DNA of 64,000 nucleotides from Kwoniella bestiolae CBS 10118 (lineage: Eukaryota > Basidiomycota > Tremellomycetes > Tremellales > Cryptococcaceae). The position numbers and the translations under genes were made by a program. Within the stretch, counting starts at the first letter, position 1; the number at the start of each line of letters is the position of its first letter. The DNA lies in the NCBI RefSeq assembly GCF_000512585.2, contig NC_089241.1, positions 5,908,001 through 5,972,000 on the forward strand, given 5' to 3'. Positions 11,830 through 24,260 of this stretch are shown here, piece after piece. The notes below the pieces were generated by a model, which saw nothing but the letters and a program-made list of their open reading frames with translations, did not search any database and was not told the DNA's origin.

Positions 11830-14800
11830 ATGCCTCCTAGCAGAGGATCAATACCACCGCCAGCTGCGGCTGGTCCATCCCGACTCCCTTACCAGTCTCC
11901 GAAAGGGCCGTCTTGGAATATAACAGTCGACGAAGAAGGCCATCTTGAATCTGACACCTTGAACATTGCATCTCAACATAAGCCCAATACCCCCAGAGGT
12001 AGATCAGTATCATTCCAACCACCAGACTTGAACTTGACACCTAGACAATCGAGAAACAAGAGAAAGACCTCAGGAGGATCACATTACTCTATAAGGTTGA
12101 CACCGCCAATACAAACGCCCAGTTCCAGGTCCAAGTCCAAGGGTAAAGCGGTGATACGGAAATCTTTGACGGGCGAAAATGCCTTGGGGATGAACATCAA
12201 TGATAGAGCTGAGGTACTAGCGGACGTAGCTGGGGACTGTCTCGTTACCCTTGTTAGAGCTGCATTGAGGGACAGCAGCGGGAGTGGCAATAGAAGGAGA
12301 AGCTCGATTAATGATGAGGTCAAGAAAGCTTGGGAAGGGTTATATGGTATGTACCGTCATACCTTCTATATGCATTATATGGTATCCATAATAATGATGT
12401 ATGATAGGCATACGCCAATCATACCTCTTTCCACCATGGTCACCCCCTTTCCCCTCATTTATCGATATCCTACGCTCTCTCCACTCGCAAATCCGCGCTA
12501 CCCTCAATGCCCAAGCTTTATCCTGCGCAATCGATCTATCAAATCTTGCAACATTCATATGGACGATATCGAGGCCCGATGAGGCTTGTCTATCCTTTCC
12601 TTCTCTAGATGTGGACGGCGAGGATGGCACAGCGCCGCGGCGAAGTACGAGAAACAAAGAGAAGGATCAAGAGAATTTGGAACTGGTCAAGAGAGTGAAA
12701 CTGAGGAACATGCTGCTCCTGATAGCTTGGAAGAAGTTTTGGCTGATTGTCGTCCCGGAAGAGAGGAGGACCAGTGAGATCGCGTTGAGGTTATGGTTGG
12801 ATTTTGCTACTCAGGTGAGTTCACTCATGTATTCTGGAAAACCGCAGCGTGATTTCACCCACGCTCATGCTGAAGCTGACTTGACCGGATCAGATTGCAT
12901 TACTATATCAGCGACCTTCCGTTGAGGGTGTAGATTTGTCACATTCCTCCCTCCCCAGATCGTCGGATTCCCTATTGGCCGAATTATTCTCGCCATCTGC
13001 GGTAGGAAGGTTCGGTCAATGGAGCATATCGGAAGATTTTGATAGTCAGGAATACAGCGAGGAAAAAGCGGACGTTGAAGAAAGGTGGAGAGATCTTGCC
13101 CAGAGAAGAACTGAAGAGGTGAGTTTTCCAAACATTCGTCGCTCTGGGAAGTTGTGGCTCATGCTGTCAATACCGTAGCTTGCGAATACAAGTCATGCCG
13201 ACCTTCGACGCCGATATCCCTATAGCGAGTTCAGAACCGAGATGATAGCCTATGTGCAGCATGAAATATTGGCTAGTCCGATAAATACTTTGGTAAGCTG
13301 AAGATTGGGGATAGTAAGGCGACAAAGATATTCAGCTGATCTCATGCATACGTACCTTTGCAGCTCACACCCGGACGAAGGGAGCTTCTTGCAGGTCACG
13401 ATGATGATTTACAGCGTTTTCGTCTCGAGTATCAAACTGATGACTCGCTTGAGTCCGAAGGGGATGAAACGGAAATTGCAGACTGGCATCATGATAGCGA
13501 TATAGATGAAGAAGACTCCGATGGGGACAATGGAGTGGTCATGAGCGAGGGTACACCTATAGATATGGATATTCTGGAAATGGCGGCCGCGCAGCTGGAA
13601 GCCGAGGCCAATGCTCAACATGATGAAGAGGAAGAGACTCATGAGATTCAGGCCAAAGGTTCTCAAGAAAATAATGCGGAAGATATGGCTGAGGTGGATA
13701 TTCAGATACCTGTCTTGGAGGAGACCAACTCGTTTCAACCGACATCTGCTCAACAGTCGACAAGTCATGAAGATTCAGACGAAGAGGGCGACGAAGGTGA
13801 TTGGGCTGTTAAAGATGCTCCTACCTCGTCTGCGATGACGAATGGCGCTCCGAATATATTTAGGGGAAATAAGCAAGGTAGACCAACCTTCGACTGGACA
13901 AAAAGACAGGACGATGCCGTTCAAGTGGAATGGGAAAGTCAGTCTAACGATGGACCAACACCTTCATCCCCGGTTAATCGGCGGCAAGCAGTCGAAAACG
14001 ATGCTGACAATACAGAGAATGAGGACGCTCAGATTCCCCAGTCATCGCCTTCGCCTTCACCTCCCGCCGATCCAGCTTTTGGTCTAATCTCGCCTTCCGT
14101 TGCTGCTCGGTTGATCGAGCTGAATGGTACTGCCTCGCCACCTCCGCTTCGAGCTCAACGACTGTCTTTCGCTACGTCTCGTCAGTCTCGTGGGGCTTCG
14201 AATCAGGCTATCGATCAACCTGTTTGTCTCACTTCGCCCCTGTTCGTGGAAGAAGAGGAAGAGGAAGCAGAAATGGTAGAAGGAGTACAAGATCCGTCCA
14301 ATGATGAAGAGGATCACGATGACCTCATACCTACAGAATCTCAATTTGGTGCTATGGGTCTCTCCTTTGGAGGTCCTGCAATGCGCAGGAATGAAACCAG
14401 TGTTGGTGACGAAGATGATGAGTTCGCCGAATTGTTACCTTCCGAATCGCAATTTGCAGTTGGTCGAAGTACCTCCGTCAATGGCAATACTCTATTACAT
14501 ACCGAAATTGACAACAACGTCAATGTCGACTCACACCATCAGGATATGGACCTGGGTGAAGAAGATAATTCGTTGGTACCTCCAACCTCGCAAGGTCAAT
14601 ACATCTCGTCTCGCCCTCGTAAAAGCCAAGAAGCACATTCCTTTGTCCCACCCGATCCCGAAGAAGATCTCGAAGATCGTCAACTTCTTTTCCAACCTTC
14701 TTCACCCTCGATCTCGGTATCTAGAGAAGCCAGTGTGAAAATTGAGCCTGTACCCCATATCGAACCGCAACATATGTTAGATCTCCATGGCTTTGTCAAC

Positions 14801-16910
14801 AGACTACATCCCACAACCTATCGTCGACAACGAGGATCGTCCGCGCCGTACATTCGAGAGGAAGACGACCCCTTTCTACATGAAGATGATGGTTCCCCCC
14901 TCGAGCCCGACGAGCTATGTCTCTTACCCGTAGATCTGACTGACGAAAATTCATCGAAGAAGTCCAAGTTGTTTGGCAAGATCGCAGATTCCTCAAGTAA
15001 ATATTGTAGATTGTCTGGAAGACGTAAATGGACATTAGAAGAGGAATTGCTGCTTTACCGTACCGTTCAGAAAGTGCCCTTGCAAGAGGAATATCCTCTG
15101 AGAATCGTATGGAATTTGTATGGCGAGTTTGGGAGGTTCGGCAAACAGCTGAAATGGTATAGTACGCAACATATGAAAGATAAATTGCGGACTACGGTGA
15201 AGAGGAGACAGAATGAAGGGAGACTTGTAGAAGGGAGGGTTAGAGCTTGGGCTGCGAGGGGGACGAGGGAACGAGAGGAGTGGGAGGATGAGTGGGAGGA
15301 ATATAAGAGGCTTGAAGAGGAGGAGGAGGACGATGACGAAGCTGGAGAGGAGGATATTGAGGCGGATGGGGACAATGAACATGGGGATCGTGTTGATGAT
15401 GTCGAACATGAGGAGGATGAAGGGGAAGGAGATGATGTATCAACCGATGATGACCGGGGTAACCATCGATCGAGGTCTGTGGACGGTCGTTCGCCAAGAG
15501 ACGCACCGCGATATGTAGAGATTGGGACTGATGACGATGACTTTCCCGAGGCTATCGAGGTGAGCGATATAAGTTCGATCCCATCTGACAGTAGCTGACA
15601 CAAAGTATATAGCTCCCGGTCAACGCGCAGCCTAACGGATCTCCATCCATACATGGCGACGATGAAATCCCGCAGCCTCGTCCTGTACGTGCTTCACCAG
15701 TTATATAATATGAGCGGACAACTGATGCTGGATGTAGTTCCCGTCTAACGAGAACCTGAACGGTGATCAACCCATAATTGGTGAAGATGATGGAGATTTC
15801 CCAGAACCTGAGAGTGTAAGTCGATTTTGCCTGACATCAGTACTTCTGTCTTCATCTGACAGTCTTTGATTCAGCTCGACATCAATGCGGTGCCAAATCA
15901 ACAGGATAGGCCAAATGCACAGGACGAGGTCGTTGATGATGATGATTTCCCATCAGCAGAAAGCGTGAGTCGTCGCTCCCCTGAGCTCTGAACGGTGCTC
16001 AACTGATGAGTATGAGTAAAAACAGATCGATCTGATCCCACCGCAAGAGAACGCACCAATCCGCGAGGAAGAAGACTTCCCTGCACCCCCCGAGCTCCCA
16101 TCTACTTCTACGTCTGCCCAAACCCAAACACTTGCACAAGTGTCTGATCCGGCTATCCCTGCAAGCCAATCTCAGACTGATCGATACCCTTCCCGAGTAA
16201 GAAAACGATTATCATACGTCCCCGACGACCTCAACGCTGAAGACGAAGACGAAGATTCAGAGAGTAGCGATAACGAGGGGAGAGGTACCGGTAGGAAACG
16301 TACCAAGCGACAACCACTCACACCAATCATTGAGATACCCATATCCACCCACGCACACGATAGATCACCCGTACCATTGACAAAACGACGATCCAAGGAA
16401 ATTACCCTGTCTCGACCTGCTCGACCTGTTCGGACCTATGGTGGGAATAGAGCAGCTAGGAAGGTATCTTCGAATTTTGTGGATGTCGGTAATGTCAGCG
16501 AGGAAGAAGAGGAGAACCATACGGAGACGAGTGCTCGAAAAACTCAGAGGGCCAGGAAGACCACATCAAGTACCAGTGCAAGAACAAGTCAGAGGGCTAG
16601 GAAGACTACTAGTGGTAATTCCTCTTTGAGGCTCGCACAGACCGCTAGGAAGAGTACGAGTAATAATAATAGTAGATCTGGTCCTGCACGTGAACAGGAA
16701 CAAGAGATGAATGATGGCGGTGGTGGTGGAGGTGGTAATTCGGATGACGGTGAAGGTGATGGTGATTTCCCTGAACCTGAAGAAGATACACAAGTAATTC
16801 CAAGCGAGCCTATTGGAACGAGTCTCAATATGCGATCAGAGGCAGAAGAGGAGAGACAAAAGAGGATACAGGATGTTGTTATGGGGAAGAGGAAGCATGT
16901 TTTGGTTTGA
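11830..16910 (+). CDS. Large acidic nuclear protein with a Myb/SANT-like segment (unrecognised)
   Basis: I do not recognise this gene by name. Nine exons join in frame into 1527 residues: 11830-12346, 12408-12814, 12894-13118, 13179-13292, 13364-15559, 15613-15684, 15738-15815, 15875-15964 and 16026-16910. The N terminus is Pro/Ser/Arg-rich. Residues about 110-420 look helical (AEVLADVAGDCLVTLVRAAL; LLLIAWKKFWLIVVPEERR). A long acidic, disordered middle contains repeated PTESQFGAMG/PSESQFAVG motifs. At about 15017-15240 there is a basic helical module beginning GRRKWTLEEELLLYRTV, with YSTQHMKDKLRTTVKRR in its last helix, which resembles a Myb/SANT fold. It is followed by an E/D tract, serially duplicated mini-exons ending in DDFPxxE, and a basic tail with KRKHVLV at the end. 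A chromatin or telomere role is possible but is only inference. Confidence 0.75.
15530..16100 (+). repeat. Serially duplicated acidic mini-exons (DDFPxxE modules)
   Basis: The end of exon 5, exons 6, 7 and 8 (72, 78 and 90 nt) and the start of exon 9 each encode one variant of an Asn-containing stretch followed by an acidic Phe-Pro motif. The motifs are DDDDFPEAIE, DDEIPQPRP, DDGDFPEPES, DDDDFPSAES and EEDFPAPPE. All intervening introns are phase 0 and about 50-60 bp. This is the pattern left by tandem exon duplication. Confidence 0.75.
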
Positions 16911-17388
16911 TTACTACTTGATACAAGTGAACAGGTTGGGAAGGAGGAACGTAGCTACATCACTGTTCGAATGGTTGCTTGACATGTACTAGGAACGAAG
17001 ATGGGGCTATTTTTGTTGGTATGATCGATAATCTCCACGAGTATAATGATGTCTCAGGATTGTGTTGTACAGCTTTATAGTTAGGTTACTTTCTTATAAC
17101 GTCTGATAACGATATCAATGAAAGTCTTATGTCATGTTATGTTATCATGAAGATCATGATTCACTTGTAACGAGCCAAACACTGATCATCAACGTATGCA
17201 TGTTGGATGTGAGAACACGCGCAACGACAGAGAACCGGGGTATAAAGGTGCATGGTATGTGTGTGGGATGTGCTCCACTAGTACAAGTCAAGCTCAGAGA
17301 AGATGCAATATAATACAGACAAACGGACTAACGAACAATCTGGTCATCCTCACAATCCCTAGTACCAATCCTGAGCCGAGCCTAACGT
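16911..17388. other. Intergenic, convergent 3' ends
   Basis: 478 bp between convergent genes; nothing coding supported. Confidence 0.4.
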
Positions 17389-20300
17389 CTATCCCCTCAG
17401 TTTAGCCAGTTTACTGCTGAATGAATCTTTACAATGCAAATGAGTTACCTCGCCCCTATTTGACAACAGGGTTAGCAATGTACCGCGCACCGAAAACAGA
17501 TAGCTGGCTCACCTGGGTGCGTGGACTGCTATCGCCGATTGACCAAGTCGCTTATGGCACTGTGGGCAGCTTTCATCATAATGCAAAACATCAGTCCCAC
17601 GATCCCGAAAGAGATAATTACTGGATGAACCAAACTCGAACTTACATCCTCTGATCCGTCACTCTGACCCTCTTGCCCTCTAAGGAAAGAACCATCCTCT
17701 CCAATTCCTCCTTTCGTCCCTTCATCAAGCTCTTGAGGACCCTCGACTCGTTCTTCTTGGTATGACTATCCCTCAGCGTCCTCATGAAGAACTGGTGAAC
17801 ATCTTGTATGGGTACAAGGGGAGGTAAGAGGTCTAATACTGGTGAAGGCGGGAGGGAAGTAGAATGTTTGGATACTAATGATAAGGCTTGTTCTATGAGT
17901 GGTTCTGGTGCCTTCTCATTGAGTTTCGATGAAGTTGGACGAAGGTATATCTTGAGCAGGGTTAAGAATACATCGTCGTTTGCGGGGTATACTCTGACGC
18001 AGTACCTGTATCTCATTGTGTCAGCTTATTCAAAAGGAGGTATACAAGGGAGAGGTCGCTCACGTTTCAGCCGCAGTATAGTCTCTCAATCTGTATACGT
18101 ATATCTTCAAGGCCTCTTCGTGCTTCCCCATTCGGCCTAGCAAGATTGCTCGAGCTTCTGGCATTTCTGTGAGCACCAAACTGTCAGCTCGTCCAATTCG
18201 TCAGTGCAAGTTGGATAGCCATCTCACCTTCTGCCGCAAGTTTGCTGATCAATCTATAAGGTCTATACTGTTTTGACTTTTCCAGGAATTCTAACAGCGT
18301 TTCATAAAATTCCGGACGTTGAGCTGATCAATACACATCAGCTCAAGCACCGGCGAAAGCGTGTTCATGAAGCTGAACCCACACTCATCTCCCTTATTCT
18401 TACCCTCCTCACTCTTCATTCTGGCATGATACAACTCAGCCAACTTATCATGATAATCCGGCCCTTCCTCCCCCAGGTTATTGATGATATGTTCGAGATA
18501 ACCAATACAAGCTCCTTCGTTGGTCTTTTCCAGGAACCGCATGACCTCGGACCGAGGGAGTGACTCGACCTCAGGTTCGTCCGCAGTGAATATCTACGAC
18601 ACAACAAAATCAGTTCCGAGGCCTAGCGAAGAAGCATAGCCGATGAACTGACCTGTAATGCCATCTTTGAATCTTCCTCGAATATCCACTTTGACGAGTT
18701 CAGTATCAGGTCTAATTCTGACGGACCAAGTTTCTGGAGATATCGGATCGTAGGTGGGTATCTATCGAGTTTATCTTCTTCGTCTTTTGCCAGTCTACCA
18801 ATGAGAGCATCATCGTCAGCTGAGACATGGTTCATACACAAGGAACAGCTGCTTACTCATGTAGCATCTTCAAAGCTTTCGAATGCATCTTCTTCCCCTG
18901 ATACAGGTCTATCAAATCACCGAATTTCTAACAATGTCGAATTCGCCAGTCAGCTGAACTCCCTGATATTCATTGATCGTACGGCAGCAAACATACCTTC
19001 TGAGCTTTGAGTAGCTCCTCGACTTCCTCAACATCACACCAATTTTCTATCCTACACAGACTTCCCACCAGCACAGGTCTAGCTACTAGGTACACTTTGA
19101 TCAGACCAGTATATATCACTTGAGCTACCCTGAGCAGCTGTTCAGGCGTAAGTTCGGTAAATGGGATGGACGGTAGGTTATGTTGTTCTTCAGCTGACAA
19201 AGATGATAAGGGAGGGAAAGACGATTCTTGAGGTAATGGATTTGTGGTCATTGCTCCGGCAAGTTTCTGTCTTCTGTCAGATAGGAAGTACATCAGTGCT
19301 TCCAAGGCTGCACGAGGTGGTATGGCTGTACAGGGATGGACACATCAGCTTACTCTCGCCAATCCTGCCAAGGTAGATAAGCTTGAATGGGGATTGAAAA
19401 TACTCACGATCTTCTTCTTTCATTATTGGTACCTTCTCTTTCTCACCCTCCTTATCCACACTCTTCACACTCTTTATACTGGCCGTATCATTTGCCATCT
19501 CCCTCAATCCCGTAACACTGCCTTTCTTCGTCAATCCCCCTAGCCCAGCAACAGACTTCAATAACCCCTTGGCAACGCCTTCCTCTTTGTCCGTACTGCT
19601 AGAAGAGGGTTCGAGCTTCGCCCCGTCAACCGCACCGAACAGCTCCATCCACCCATCTCTGGGAACATGTAGTCTACCTGAGATCGTTTCTGCTGGGAAA
19701 AGTGACAAGACCAGAGCAGGGTTAACATTGAATATAAGGAAGATTTCCATCGCGGACTGGTATTCCCCTTTGGCGAGTTGAGTGACAGCTTGTAAGGTTT
19801 TCAGATGAGGTAGACGGCGAGACTTAACCAATGTCATTAGCTTCTGATCCCAGATAACGAAAGGCTGGACACTTACGGGTGATAATCCATTTTCTCCTAC
19901 AACTTCTACAAGGCCAATCGCATCTCCCACTCTACCTTCCTTTACTAGTTGATCCACCTCTTCCCCTGTATCACTTGACCTGAGAGCCCATATTGAGCTT
20001 CCCTCGTTAGCAGACAGGTGCCTATCCGTCGGAGTAGATACGATCAACATCTTAGTTGATGACGTCATGTTCTCCGCAGGTACAGAGGATGGAATGGCAC
20101 CCTTTGTAGTGGCCATATGGCTGACCGTCAAACCGCCAATGGAAGGCGTAGGAAGGGTAAGTGCTTGGCGTAGAGCGAGTGTGGGTGCTAGATGTATGTG
20201 GACGGTCGGTACGGGTACCGCGGAGGATGTTGATGCGGATGAAGAAGGCAGTACGGGTACTACAGAGTAGATGTAGGGATTTGCGAAGGCTGGCCAACAG

Positions 20301-21500
20301 AGTATCAGCTACTTGATCATGGAGAATAGTATTCAAAAACGAGCTAACCTAAAGCATCTGGTGGTCCAGGCCATTGTAACGATTCTGTTCTCGTATAATT
20401 CCCTTCACTCGACAAGAAGGCACCCAGATCTACGTAAAATAATGATGAGCTATGCTCTCATCCCTCAAGAGACAATAACAGCTCACCATCCCTAGCCAGC
20501 AATACCTCTCCGCCTACCGTCCTAGTTCCCAGCGGAGCAGCAGACTTCCCACCCAGTCCCACATACCCTCCTAAACCCGTTAATGCTCCCATACCCATCG
20601 TTATCCCCGTCGTACCTCCCTCCTCGGTGGTTAAGCTAGACGAAGTTGATGGCGGGGGTGGTGAGGTAGTTATGTCGGAGACACTCAAGCGATTCGCTGA
20701 CGAAGTAGGGTTGATATGTAGTAGAACAGATGTCTGGGGAGTGAATAGGAGATGAATTGTCTGTGGAAGACTGGGTACGGAGTTGGGTGAGGGTGAGGAA
20801 GGGAATATTATATGTCTTGGTGAATGAGGTAGATTCAGTTCCTACGAACCACACTTCAGCTGGTTTACCCAATTGCTTGCTATGGGACAGAACAGCTCAC
20901 CCATCCTTCTTTCAAGCCTTCTTTACTTGCTCCGTAGACTACCACTTTCTTCCTACATCCCACTATTAACAGTTCTCTTATCTCTTTTGTGGAAGGATCG
21001 CTGGAATCGGCTTTCTTCCCTTTCGATGAGGAAGAGGTATATGTGGTATTGGCAAAGCAATGGGCGGATCTAGCTTGGTTCAGTACTATCGAACCTTTCT
21101 TTGGTAGATCAGGCAAGGAGTATAGAGTGACCACCGTATCTGTTATCAACGTTAGCTCAGTTGTATTCTACAGGGAATATCAAGATCAGCTAACCTGATA
21201 ATACGACAAGCTGTCTGGATTCTCCCAAAACACCTATCTGATCTATCTGTCTCCTGCTTAACGTGTGCGTCTTGAGCAGCCCCACTTGCGGTGTCTCGTC
21301 GTCGGAAGAGGTATCATATGAGTATATCTGGAGGGAACCGTTCGCTAGACCGACGTATAACCTGTCATCTACCAACAGACAAGTATCAGCTTAGCTCCCT
21401 CGGAGACGGGAACGGAAGAAGAGAGCGTACCATGTTGATGTATCGCTGTGACTTTTGCTTTGAGCGAAGGTAGCAGTGGATAGATCGAGAAGCCTGCCAT
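17389..21500 (-). CDS. VPS39: Vps39/Vam6-like HOPS/vacuolar sorting subunit
   Basis: This is a Vam6/Vps39-family tether, a HOPS subunit at the vacuole/late endosome that links to Rab7. The start is MAGFSIYPLLPSLKAKVTA at 21500; the first intron follows directly. The next exon begins DDRLYVGLANGSLQIYSYD, the opening of the citron-homology (CNH) beta-propeller, which continues to about 20000. A helical clathrin-repeat region follows, including GACIGYLEHIINNLGEEGP and HEEALKVYVYRLRDYTAAE. The C-terminal Vps39 domain ends with a zinc-ribbon-like pair: CPQCHKRLG, then, after a short intron, GEVTHLHCKDSF. The stop is at 17389-17391. Low-complexity Ser/Pro inserts lie inside the propeller. The CNH plus clathrin repeats plus terminal CxxC...HxxC layout fits Vps39/TGFBRAP1 rather than other CNH proteins. 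Confidence 0.85.
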
Positions 21501-21951
21501 GATGGGTGTTGCAGGCTATGTGGTAGTATACATATGAGTGAGGAAGACAATGAACAAGAGATAGATGGTAAGTTGATGTTGTCAAGTAGTCGGTGTAATG
21601 ACGTTAGCTGAGCGCGTTTATGCGTAACCTCGAATACAACCGGAATGTTAGGTCAATCAACGTTTGTTGTCGTTTGCTTTTACCTCTTCATCTTCATACA
21701 TATACATACAACAGCAAACATCAAAGATCAGACATACATCTATCGTCCAGTCTGATAGGGACTTATATCGCCTTCTATCACACCCAGGAGTATCACTTAG
21801 ACAGACATTTAGAAAAGAACCTATAAACTCGGGTACTTCTTCACCGCACTGTATGTCTCCTAAGCTTTCTCTCTTCACGTACTCCCCCTCCGCAGCTGAC
21901 ATATATATGCTGTAAACTCAGTAACAAGGCTACACCCTTCTCTCTCGCACA
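21501..21951. promoter_or_regulatory. Divergent promoter region between VPS39 and OST4
   Basis: 451 bp between divergent starts; no specific element recognised. Confidence 0.35.
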
Positions 21952-22065
21952 ATGATCTCAGATACGACCCTCACAAACCTCTCGAACGGTCTCGGCATAG
22001 CAGCCATGGCGATGATAGTGTTTTATCATTTCGTCTCGGTCAACGGGAAGAGGATGGAGCAGTAG
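21952..22065 (+). CDS. OST4: Ost4, mini-subunit of oligosaccharyltransferase
   Basis: This intronless gene encodes a 37-residue protein beginning MISDTTLTNLSNGLGIAAM and ending SVNGKRMEQ. The MI[ST]D start, one transmembrane helix with a short FYHF segment (compare the VIYH/VLYH-type segment known for Ost4) and the tiny size match Ost4. This ER membrane subunit stabilises Stt3-Ost3/6 association in N-glycosylation. The start is the first ATG after a stop-rich leader and the length equals that of yeast and animal Ost4. It is short enough that simple ORF cut-offs would miss it. Confidence 0.9.
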   Translation: MISDTTLTNLSNGLGIAAMAMIVFYHFVSVNGKRMEQ

Positions 22066-22496
22066 ATGATGGTGGGGGATATAACACTGGGACACCATAG
22101 TAGAGGCTGAGAAGTCCGGGTATCAGAGAGATCATCAGAATGTAGATGCTTCAAGCCATATGGACGGAATGAGCTATAGAGGTGGGTTGGACAAATGGGG
22201 GATATGACTACGTTAGAAGTTCATTCATGAGTTGTATTATATATGCATTAGATCGCTCCGTTATACCTTCTCCTGTACAATCATCTTGCTCATCGCTCGC
22301 TATGGATAGAACATAGCATGCTGATGTTGTCATATACGTGAATTGCCTTGTCCAGCACGAGATCTTGCCAAAATGTTGGACTGTATGACGTGTCATCAAC
22401 CACCGACTGACCGCAGCGCACGAGTGAACTACTGAGCATTGATATCATCTCCCTTCCCTTCCTTCTACTTCATCCTCATCATACCATCACACACCT
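22066..22496. other. Intergenic
   Basis: OST4 3' region and macrodomain gene upstream region; nothing else seen. Confidence 0.4.
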
Positions 22497-23864
22497 ATGT
22501 CCTTATTCCTACCCACACGTATACTCGCTCCAGCTACAACTCCTCTCCTCAAGACTACTCCCACATCACCTCTTTCAATCGCTACTCAGAATCAGACCCA
22601 GACTCACCTCCACCGAGCACGACCACTGACCACTCGAAGAACAAGAACAATGACCACCTCTCCACAAGATATTCCTACTCTCGCTGAGCTTTACACTTCC
22701 AATGAGATTCCGGAATCTGAGAATGGCCCGAAGTACACGTATAGCAGAGATCTGAATGAGCGGGTTAGTATTTGGAGGGGTGAGTCTGCGATTACCACAC
22801 GTCAGCAAGGTAGAAGCTCATCCTGGTCTGATGTGCAGGGGACATCACGAAGCTCGAGGTATGTCAGCGGTCTAAGCATCTATACAAGCATACATATACT
22901 GACGAACCCCTTCTTCCGATTGTTCACTGCTCATGGCGATATCGCAACCAATCATATATATGCATATGGCACAATTCCAGGCAGATATGATAGTCAACGC
23001 TGCCAACTCATCTCTCCTAGGTGGAGGAGGAGTGGACGGAGCGATCCACCGAGCTGCCGGACCAGAGCTGTTGGAGGAATGTGAAGGTTTGGGAGGGGCT
23101 AAGACGGGTGAAACGAAGGTCACCAAGGGGTATGAGGTGGGTTACTCTACCTCCCTCCTGGTAAACGCTCCTTCCAATCAGCGGAGTATGGTCAATCCCT
23201 AGGTATCTGACCTCGAGCTGACCATTCGTGTCCATTTTCAGTTGCCATCAAAATACGTTGCCCACACCGTCGGACCCATATACTCTTCGAAAGCTATCGA
23301 CAAGTGCGCGCAGCAATTGACATCATGCTACCAAACCTCCCTGGATCTGTGTAAGGAGAAGGGAGGGGGTGTGATTGGGTTCTCAAGTATCTCTACTGGT
23401 GTTTGTGAGTCGTTTCTTCCAACACATACCTAGAGGGGATCTAGGGCCTGTCCTTCCGCATTCAAGCTGGCTTGATCTCAACATCAAATGGAGATCGCTA
23501 ATTTTGCTCTTATTTGTCAGATGGATATCCCATAAAACACGCCACGGAAATAGCTATACAGACTACTCGAAGATTCCTCGAGGAAGACGAGTCGGTAAGT
23601 CCGTTCATATACCTCTAGTCATCCTTATGATTGTTCATCCCATCTCATGCTCGTTATCTCAACATCCAGCCTCTGGTCAAACCACTTCACGTATACAAAC
23701 ACCGTATTTGACCGAATACTGACATCTAACTCATCCATACGGAACGACAGATCACCAGAGTAATCTACGTAGTCTTCAGTAAAAGGGACGAAGAGGTGTA
23801 CAAATCGCTTGTACCCGATTACTTCCCACCTGCTGATGGCAAGCGAGTATCAAGCAAGGAGTAA
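22497..23864 (+). CDS. Macrodomain protein (ADP-ribose/O-acetyl-ADP-ribose hydrolase, MacroD-like)
   Basis: This macrodomain enzyme of the MacroD class binds ADP-ribose and removes mono-ADP-ribose or O-acetyl-ADP-ribose groups. The core is built from short exons: LNERVSIWRGDITKLE, then ADMIVNAANSSLLGGGGVDG with the catalytic-loop Asn and GGG, then AIHRAAGPELLEEC, then YVAHTVGPIY. Next is GFSSISTGVYGYP, whose Tyr codon is split by an intron, and then the end of the strand-helix unit ITRVIYVVFSKRD. The stop is at 23862-23864 after GKRVSSKE. Two in-frame starts are possible: 22497, giving an Arg/Ser/Thr-rich leader without acidic residues, or 22650 (MTTSPQDIPTLAELY). The shorter form fits the family core; the longer one adds a mitochondrial-like presequence. 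Confidence 0.85.
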
Positions 23865-24260
23865 GAAGAGTTCTCGCAGTTTATGGTGAACGCAAGGGGG
23901 AATAAGTAATGTATGATATGATGTTACGATCTGTATATTACCACCTATGAATGACGAGTACACTGATACACGCATACAACGCTCATGTGTCGGTGAGGCG
24001 GTATCTAGAAGGGACGAAGAGCGTTACAATATTCATTTCGGGTCGTTGAGAGTCTTCTTCCATCGGTATACAAATGAGGTCGTGGAGCAGATACAGATAT
24101 AATGTACGGTATGAAAGTAAAACAAGCAAAGGTAAGATAGTATAATATAATAATGACGGACTCAACAACACAAGTTACAACCTAATCTAACAGTCATATA
24201 CAAACAAGGATCTCAAACTCAAGAGTATAACAAGAATTGACGTACCAAGCCCAGAAATCA
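23865..24260. other. Intergenic, convergent 3' ends
   Basis: 396 bp, AT-rich; nothing coding supported. Confidence 0.4.

Noticed and set aside
15067..15654. A 195-codon minus-strand open frame rich in Ser
   Set aside because: It is antisense to the acidic Myb-like gene; runs of Ser reflect the GAG/GAA/GAT codons on the other strand.
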